NCBI RefSeq assembly: GCF_003350295.1
Contig: NZ_QLYY01000012.1
Coordinates: 1 to 64,000 of the forward strand
Reading direction: 5' to 3'
DNA length: 64,000 nt
Origin: Vibrio tetraodonis
Lineage (GTDB): Bacteria; Pseudomonadota; Gammaproteobacteria; Enterobacterales; Vibrionaceae
A model generated the notes under the pieces. That model was not told the DNA's origin, ran no database searches, and saw only the letters and a program-made list of their open reading frames with translations. A program made the translations under genes and the position numbers. Positions 59,803-64,000 of this stretch are shown here, piece after piece (the stretch's first letter is position 1; every line of letters starts with the position of its first letter).

Positions 59803-59803
59803 T
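59768..59803 (+). terminator. Strong rho-independent terminator
   Basis: An 11-bp perfect stem (CCTCAGATATG / CATATCTGAGG) with a TTTT loop is followed by A and seven T. No plus-strand gene precedes it, so it must end a non-coding transcript. On the minus strand it also lies after the small membrane-peptide gene. Confidence 0.88.
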
Positions 59804-59825
59804 TTCATATCAGAAACCTAACTCG

Positions 59826-59987
59826 CTACATACAAGGGTTTCTATGGGGATAATATTGAAATTGCTGATAACGCAATGCTTCTTTGCAAAGCGAGTAACC
59901 ATCAAAACTATCAATAACAACAAAAAATACCGCATAGAAACCTAGTGCAACAAACAGCGCCAGGCATAGCGGGACAAGCAATTTCAT
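59826..59987 (-). CDS. Small membrane protein, 53 residues
   Basis: An ATG opens MKLLVPLCLALFVALGFYAV with continuing hydrophobic residues to about position 25, a membrane helix or signal anchor. A polar tail follows (FDGYSLCKEALRYQQFQYY) with Cys and a basic PHRNPCM end. The composition is too membrane-like to be random AT-rich sequence. No strong ribosome-binding site. It lies 70 bases after the tpx pair, beyond a hairpin. Function unknown. Confidence 0.5.
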   Translation of the reverse strand: MKLLVPLCLALFVALGFYAVFFVVIDSFDGYSLCKEALRYQQFQYYPHRNPCM

Positions 59988-60013
59988 AAAAATCTATATA
60001 AGAATTCTGTACA

Positions 60014-60047
60014 AAGCCCTAAGCGCTCACAAACACGCTTAGGGCTT
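60014..60047 (-). terminator. Hairpin after the peroxidase operon
   Basis: A 12-bp perfect stem (AAGCCCTAAGCG / CGCTTAGGGCTT) with a 10-base loop begins 10 bases beyond the stop of the second peroxidase gene. The T-tract on the minus strand is short. Confidence 0.75.
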
Positions 60048-60056
60048 GGTCATTAG

Positions 60057-60665
60057 TTAAATATTACGCTTGGCTATATCAATAGCAGCATTTAAGTCTG
60101 GCAATTGTGTTAATTCTGGAACACGCTGGATATAGAGAATGCGATCATCCTTTCCAACCACAATGACAGCTCGAGATAATAGGCCTAACTCTTCTATGTG
60201 GGCTCCAGTCTTTTGACCGAACTCGTGATTAAAAGAGTCTGATAAGAATGATGCCTTCTGGCTCAATTTTTTGTCAGCTATGAACCGAGCTTGAGCAAAT
60301 GGCGTATCAGCGCTGACATTTATGAACTCAATTTTTCCATCATATTGAGGGTTATCTTGAGCTATTTGATCAAATGCTATGGCCTGCTCAACACAAACGG
60401 GGGTATCAACAGACACCAAAACATTATAGATGCGAACCTTGCCACTACCTTGAGTTTCAACTTTCTCTAGACTTGACGTCGAAAGCATCATAGAAGGAAT
60501 AAGGTCACCTTTTTCCAACGTCTGACCACCAAGGTTGAATGTTGTGCTGTATTCCAAAGTAACACTCTGTGTTTCACCCAAACCAGCAGATTGATCCGTC
60601 ACCTCAAAACCTGCATAAGCCCAAGCAGAAGTTATCATTGTTAGCAGAGTTAGAGCTCGTTTCAC
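60057..60665 (-). CDS. Exported Tpx-like peroxiredoxin lacking the resolving Cys
   Basis: This 202-residue protein has a signal peptide (MKRALTLLTMITSAWAYA) that points to the periplasm, unusual for the thiol-peroxidase (Tpx) family. The peroxidatic Cys91 sits in VSVDTPVCVEQA. At the position of the usual resolving Cys (ADLPFAQxRFC) it has ADTPFAQARFI, so Ile129 replaces it. C91 is the only Cys in the mature chain, implying a 1-Cys mechanism or an external thiol partner. The start overlaps the upstream tpx gene by 4 bases (ATGA), so the two are co-translated. Confidence 0.88.
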   Translation of the reverse strand: MKRALTLLTMITSAWAYAGFEVTDQSAGLGETQSVTLEYSTTFNLGGQTLEKGDLIPSMMLSTSSLEKVETQGSGKVRIYNVLVSVDTPVCVEQAIAFDQIAQDNPQYDGKIEFINVSADTPFAQARFIADKKLSQKASFLSDSFNHEFGQKTGAHIEELGLLSRAVIVVGKDDRILYIQRVPELTQLPDLNAAIDIAKRNI

Positions 60666-61171
60666 GATGATACTCCCTTTACCGCTGCTAATGCCTGTTG
60701 GTAATTAGGTTCATCCGCTATTTCAGGAACAAGTTGAGAATGCAATACTGTCCGCTCCTCATCTAACACAATCACAGCTCGTGCAGCCAAACCGCGCAAA
60801 ACAGAGTCTGAGATAGCGACACCATGATCTAATGCAAACGTTGGTGAACGGAAAAATGAAGCGATAGATACATGATTTAGTTCATTTTTTTCTACGAAGC
60901 GAGTTAGTGCGAACGGTAAGTCTGCTGATACACACAATACAACCGTATTCTCAAGATTTTCAGCTAATTCATTGAATGCACGAACGCTGTTAGCACAAGT
61001 AGGCGTGTCAACACTTGGAAAAATATTCAGTATTAGCTTCTTGCCTTCAAACTGTTCAAGACCGATATCAGCTAAAGCATGATCACACAAAGTAAAACTA
61101 GGCGCGACTTGACCTTGTTGTGGCAATTCACCGGATAGCTCAACTGGATTTCCTAAGAATGTGACTGACAT
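60662..61171 (-). CDS. tpx: Thiol peroxidase (Tpx), cytoplasmic, resolving Cys absent
   Basis: This is 169 residues from an ATG with AGAGGT upstream; the longer frame adds 22 unsupported residues. Tpx reduces hydroperoxides. Peroxidatic Cys59 is in FPSVDTPTCANSVRAFN. E. coli Tpx has a resolving Cys in PFAQSRFC; here it reads PFALTRFV, with Val93. Cys29 and Cys80 remain but are not the family's resolving site. It is first in a two-gene operon with a periplasmic paralogue. Confidence 0.92.
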   Translation of the reverse strand: MSVTFLGNPVELSGELPQQGQVAPSFTLCDHALADIGLEQFEGKKLILNIFPSVDTPTCANSVRAFNELAENLENTVVLCVSADLPFALTRFVEKNELNHVSIASFFRSPTFALDHGVAISDSVLRGLAARAVIVLDEERTVLHSQLVPEIADEPNYQQALAAVKGVSS

Positions 61172-61659
61172 AGTTACCTCTTTTATTTTAACTATATTTA
61201 TTGGTTTATCTTGGATTGAAAATGCAGCTTTATACAAAAGCGAGCGTCAGTGCGCCCCGCTGCTCTTTTCAACGACCTATCCATAATGCCCTTAGTCTCG
61301 TCAAACTCTGAATGAAGTTATAACAACCTTTGTGAATCACACCGATAGCCATTAAGTATTTGTTTTTAAATAAAAAATAATCTAAAGCACTAGTATATTT
61401 ACACTAAAACATGTAAAAAATGTACATTTATTGTCTATTTTAATCTTTGACTAGCTATAAATATCAACCACTTAGATAGAGATGTGTAGGCTTTAGTTTT
61501 AACACTAAAGCCAAGGCGAGCTCGCGGATTAACAATTAAGATTAGGAGTCAAAAAGTCTTATGACTGCCAAGATAATATTCAATTAGGATATTGAAAATT
61601 AAAGAGGATTTTCTATTTTCTGTGGAGTGTCAGATGCTAAAAGAGTCTATTTTATATCA
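61172..61659. promoter_or_regulatory. Upstream region of the tpx operon
   Basis: This is 488 AT-rich bases between minus-strand operons. The tpx promoter should lie near 61,200. No ORF or strong terminator hairpin was seen. Confidence 0.4.
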
Positions 61660-62142
61660 CTATTGGCGCCGGACGTGACATTTTACGCCCCCATCCAAAA
61701 GTTTTGTAAAACATACGACTTTGCCTTCTTTGTATATAATTTGTAGTTTCTCTTCGCTAATACGCCGTAAGTTATGAGCCTCTATTTCAGTTATGTGGCT
61801 TGTAGAAAGCGCACCGTCAGGAAAGGTAAAATCGGTAGACTGAATCAAGCCTTTATCATAAAATTGGGTGTAATAACTAAAGTACAACCCTTTAGGCTCT
61901 CCATATACTTTCCTGCTTGTGTGAGATTTTTGATTTAAGAACAACCTATAGTTAATCGTATGATAATCCTCACTAAATAGGACGTCTCCATCAAGACTAA
62001 AACTCAGGTTGTTACTGTAATAAAGTAGGCTCTGCTTGCCATTCATTATCTCTGGCACATCGCGCAGTTTTAAACCTATGTTAGACACTGTTGCAATAAC
62101 AACCAAAACAAACAGTGCTTTAAGAACCTTATCTACAAACAT
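61660..62142 (-). CDS. Small membrane-anchored partner of the ToxR-like regulator (VtrC-like)
   Basis: This is 160 residues from an ATG that overlaps the end of the regulator gene by 14 bases. It has one N-terminal membrane helix (about residues 6-24), then about 135 periplasmic residues of probable beta structure. Two Cys near the end (Cys144 and Cys155 in VVCFTKLLDGGVKCHVRR) could form a disulfide. Size, topology and gene overlap match VtrC and other partners (ToxS, TcpH) that bind the periplasmic part of a ToxR-type regulator. Sequence identity to any of them is not evident. Confidence 0.7.
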   Translation of the reverse strand: MFVDKVLKALFVLVVIATVSNIGLKLRDVPEIMNGKQSLLYYSNNLSFSLDGDVLFSEDYHTINYRLFLNQKSHTSRKVYGEPKGLYFSYYTQFYDKGLIQSTDFTFPDGALSTSHITEIEAHNLRRISEEKLQIIYKEGKVVCFTKLLDGGVKCHVRRQ

Positions 62143-62923
62143 CACGCACTGTTTCTCCAATAAAATAGAAGTTTTCACGCAGTGAGAAGTTCAAATTCTT
62201 CACTTGCTGATCACCACTGGATTCAGATCGGTAGACACAAGACAAATAATAGTTGCTAACGCCCGTCGAAATTAATAGGTCAGTCACTGGGGAATCATTT
62301 AAATGGCTACTGTTTTCGCTCAAGTATCGATACATAGCCTCACTTGCCTGATTGTCGAAATATAAATAATCTCGTCCATCACGCTCAGTCTCAACCCATG
62401 TGTCCGTCGGAACATTCCATGAGAATGTCAAACGGTGAATAGCAGCCGACGCTTGAATAAGTAATACAACGCCTAAAACAAGCGCAAGCAGCAGTTTGAA
62501 TTGTTGTCGATAACTGTACTCATTGACATCCTCTGTTTTAGGTTCAGTTTGTACAGGGTTAGGACTTGAGACGGCTGAATTATCACTCGATAGTTTCTCG
62601 ATATCGACTAATTCCACCACATTTTCAAACAGCATGTAGCCACGAGATGGCACTGTTTTAATGAATTTTTGTTCTTTACCACTATCACCCAAAGCGATAC
62701 GAAGTTGTGCGATGCACTGGGTCAAACTATTTTCAGAGACGACACGTTCTCCCCATACTTTTTCAAACAGCTCCTTCTTAGACACAACTTGCCCTTGCTG
62801 AGCAATCAAAATCTCCAGCACACGGCACTCTGTGCCCTTGAGCTTCTTAGCACTCCGATTTTTAACATGAACAAGCTGCTCTCGCGCTAGAGGGTACAAC
62901 TGCCATAAAGATTCATAATTCAT
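62129..62923 (-). CDS. ToxR-like transmembrane transcriptional regulator
   Basis: This 264-residue protein has a cytoplasmic OmpR/ToxR-type winged helix (about residues 22-100: LKGTECRVLEILIAQQGQVV, SKKELFEKVWGERVVSENSL and VPSRGYMLFENV). A linker and one membrane helix (142-162) follow, then a 100-residue periplasmic sensor with Cys229 and Cys263. Such regulators (ToxR, TcpP, VtrA) bind DNA while anchored in the membrane and respond to bile or other surface signals. It is translated together with the overlapping partner gene. The targets are unknown; no secretion or toxin genes are nearby. Confidence 0.88.
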   Translation of the reverse strand: MNYESLWQLYPLAREQLVHVKNRSAKKLKGTECRVLEILIAQQGQVVSKKELFEKVWGERVVSENSLTQCIAQLRIALGDSGKEQKFIKTVPSRGYMLFENVVELVDIEKLSSDNSAVSSPNPVQTEPKTEDVNEYSYRQQFKLLLALVLGVVLLIQASAAIHRLTFSWNVPTDTWVETERDGRDYLYFDNQASEAMYRYLSENSSHLNDSPVTDLLISTGVSNYYLSCVYRSESSGDQQVKNLNFSLRENFYFIGETVRDVCR

Positions 62924-63585
62924 ATATGCTTAACTAAGTTTTTCAACAAAATTTCAGACCATATGCCTAAAGCCCCTGCTTTCCTTAAGCTTAGCCGTTG
63001 TTGGCCTTTACACCCCGAATTTCAGAGTGTGACATCACTCCACCTTGGAGCCACGTAGTTAAATTAGATACACCGATAGTGGGAAAGAGCCCTTAGCAAA
63101 CAAACCTGTTTAGCAAACTCGATGGAGTGACTCTTCTTGTCACTTTTCAGCGTACAATACTGATTAATATTATAAAAAACAATAGTGAAATATTACAGTT
63201 TGTTATAAACAACTAGGAACTATACATGGTGTGGAATAAGAAGAATAAACACCAATAGCTTTGAATATGAAGCAAAAACAACACCAAGTATTTTCATAAA
63301 ATATCTTTAATATTAAGTAACATAGACCAGACAAATGGAAATCTACTTCAAAGCTAAAATAGCAAACTAGCGATGCGTATACGTTCAAGGAACCGATCCC
63401 ATGTTAAAACTCTGCACTGACTAAAAAATATAGAGGTAAGACCAGTTTTCAACATTTTTTACTACTGAAAAGATTAGGTTTATCAACTCAAAGATACCTT
63501 CAAATGGCTACCCATAAACGGGGAAACGCGAGAAAACCATACAAACAAGACGCATGGTTTTCATCTTGAGTGATACTCGGTTTAT
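62924..63585. other. Long intergenic region
   Basis: This is about 660 AT-rich bases between minus-strand genes. The promoter of the ToxR-like gene lies at the left end. A terminator for the RND gene lies at 63532-63562. No ORF of note. Confidence 0.4.
63532..63562 (-). terminator. Terminator of the RND pump gene
   Basis: A 9-bp perfect stem (GAAAACCAT / ATGGTTTTC) with a 13-base loop begins about 24 bases after the stop of the minus-strand RND gene. The T-run (TTTTC) is short. Confidence 0.65.
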
Positions 63586-64000
63586 TTAGCGGCCAGAACT
63601 GATTGAGTGCTTTGCAATAAGACGATACTTTAACTTTTGTACAAAGCACTTTAGATCATCCAAAATCAAGTACAAGCAAGGTACGAGGATCAAGGTCAGC
63701 ATAGTAGCAAACAGAACAGCAAAACCCAGAGCGACTGCCATGGGAATAACAAACCTTGCTTGCAAGCTGGTTTCAAACATAATCGGTAAAACCCCGACAA
63801 ACGTGGTAATAGACGTCAGGATAATTGCCCTAAACCTAGCACAACCAGCTTCGACAACCGCTTCTTTGACAGACAATCCATTGTTTCTAACTTGATTGAC
63901 ATGATCCGTCATAACTAAAGAGTCGTTAACCACAACACCCGCCGCCGCAATGAGACCAAATGTGGACATCATACTTAGATCAAGACCAAACCAATAATGC
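63586..64000 (-). CDS. RND efflux pump subunit, C-terminal fragment (5' end outside window)
   Basis: The last 137 residues are visible. They contain the final transmembrane helices of an AcrB/acriflavin-resistance-type RND transporter: GLIAAAGVVVNDSLVMTDHV, GCARFRAIILTSITTFVG, LPIMFE, and MAVALGFAVLFATMLTLILV with the cytoplasmic tail. The proton-driven pump exports drugs, bile salts or metals with an adaptor and outer-membrane channel not seen here. The frame is open to the right edge, so the gene is cut by the window. A terminator follows. Confidence 0.92.
   Translation of the reverse strand, partial: HYWFGLDLSMMSTFGLIAAAGVVVNDSLVMTDHVNQVRNNGLSVKEAVVEAGCARFRAIILTSITTFVGVLPIMFETSLQARFVIPMAVALGFAVLFATMLTLILVPCLYLILDDLKCFVQKLKYRLIAKHSISSGR

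Noticed and set aside
59733..59945. 70-residue plus-strand frame
   Set aside because: It reads straight through the strong terminator at 59768-59803 and overlaps the more plausible membrane-peptide gene on the other strand.
63203..63388. 61-residue minus-strand frame rich in Cys and Phe
   Set aside because: AT-rich intergenic sequence without ribosome-binding site; composition fits chance.

Overview
The window looks like a stretch of a Vibrio-type gammaproteobacterial chromosome (AT-rich, no phage, insertion sequence, tRNA or rRNA seen). The guess rests on family content: a ToxR-like membrane regulator with an overlapping small partner gene, a DUF3404/VxrA-type sensor kinase, solitary family-3 solute-binding proteins, an RhlE-type helicase followed by YqfB, and a Fur-controlled FagA-like/FumC pair.

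Region 1 (1-18,233, minus strand) is one uninterrupted open frame of more than 6,070 codons that runs off the left edge. It is a giant nonribosomal peptide synthetase (NRPS). Five modules are complete and a sixth is cut by the edge. Order from the N-terminus: C-lobe remnant-A1-T1 / C2-A2-T2-E / C3-A3-T3 / C4-A4-T4 / C5-A5-T5 / C6-A6... Binding-pocket residues read from the sequence suggest Ser-like, D-Phe, aliphatic, Ser, polar or basic, then unknown. Upstream on the same strand lie an AT-rich promoter region with a 13-bp inverted repeat, a PhzF-fold isomerase and an exported amidohydrolase.

Region 2 (21.5-31.7 kb) is mostly stand-alone housekeeping and stress genes: a decayed diguanylate cyclase, the rhlE-like helicase with yqfB, a periplasmic binding protein, katG, a HAD phosphatase, a YghU-type glutathione transferase, trhO, an orphan GvpU-like protein and a small unknown protein.

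Region 3 (31.9-44.9 kb) holds metabolic units. A minus-strand operon links an XRE regulator, a queuosine-precursor transporter and QueF. eutB-eutC-eat forms a minimal ethanolamine unit. A Fur box precedes a fagA-like gene and fumC. Two endonuclease/exonuclease/phosphatase-fold genes flank the last pair.

Region 4 (45.1-59.5 kb) is accessory and partly eroded: a VxrA-like kinase lacking its ATPase domain next to a GH5 glycosidase, a tandem pair of secreted paralogues of unknown function, a GH4 6-phospho-glycosidase with divergent LysR regulator, remnants of HAD, GNAT and LysR genes, several small unknown genes and a protein made only of the SgrR N-terminal DNA-binding domain.

Region 5 (59.6-64 kb) contains a candidate small RNA, an unannotated 53-residue membrane peptide, two overlapping Tpx-type peroxidases that both lack the usual resolving cysteine, a ToxR-like/VtrC-like overlapping gene pair, and the C-terminal end of an RND efflux pump cut by the right edge. 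Starts were chosen by family alignment and ribosome-binding sites, so several differ from the longest open frame.
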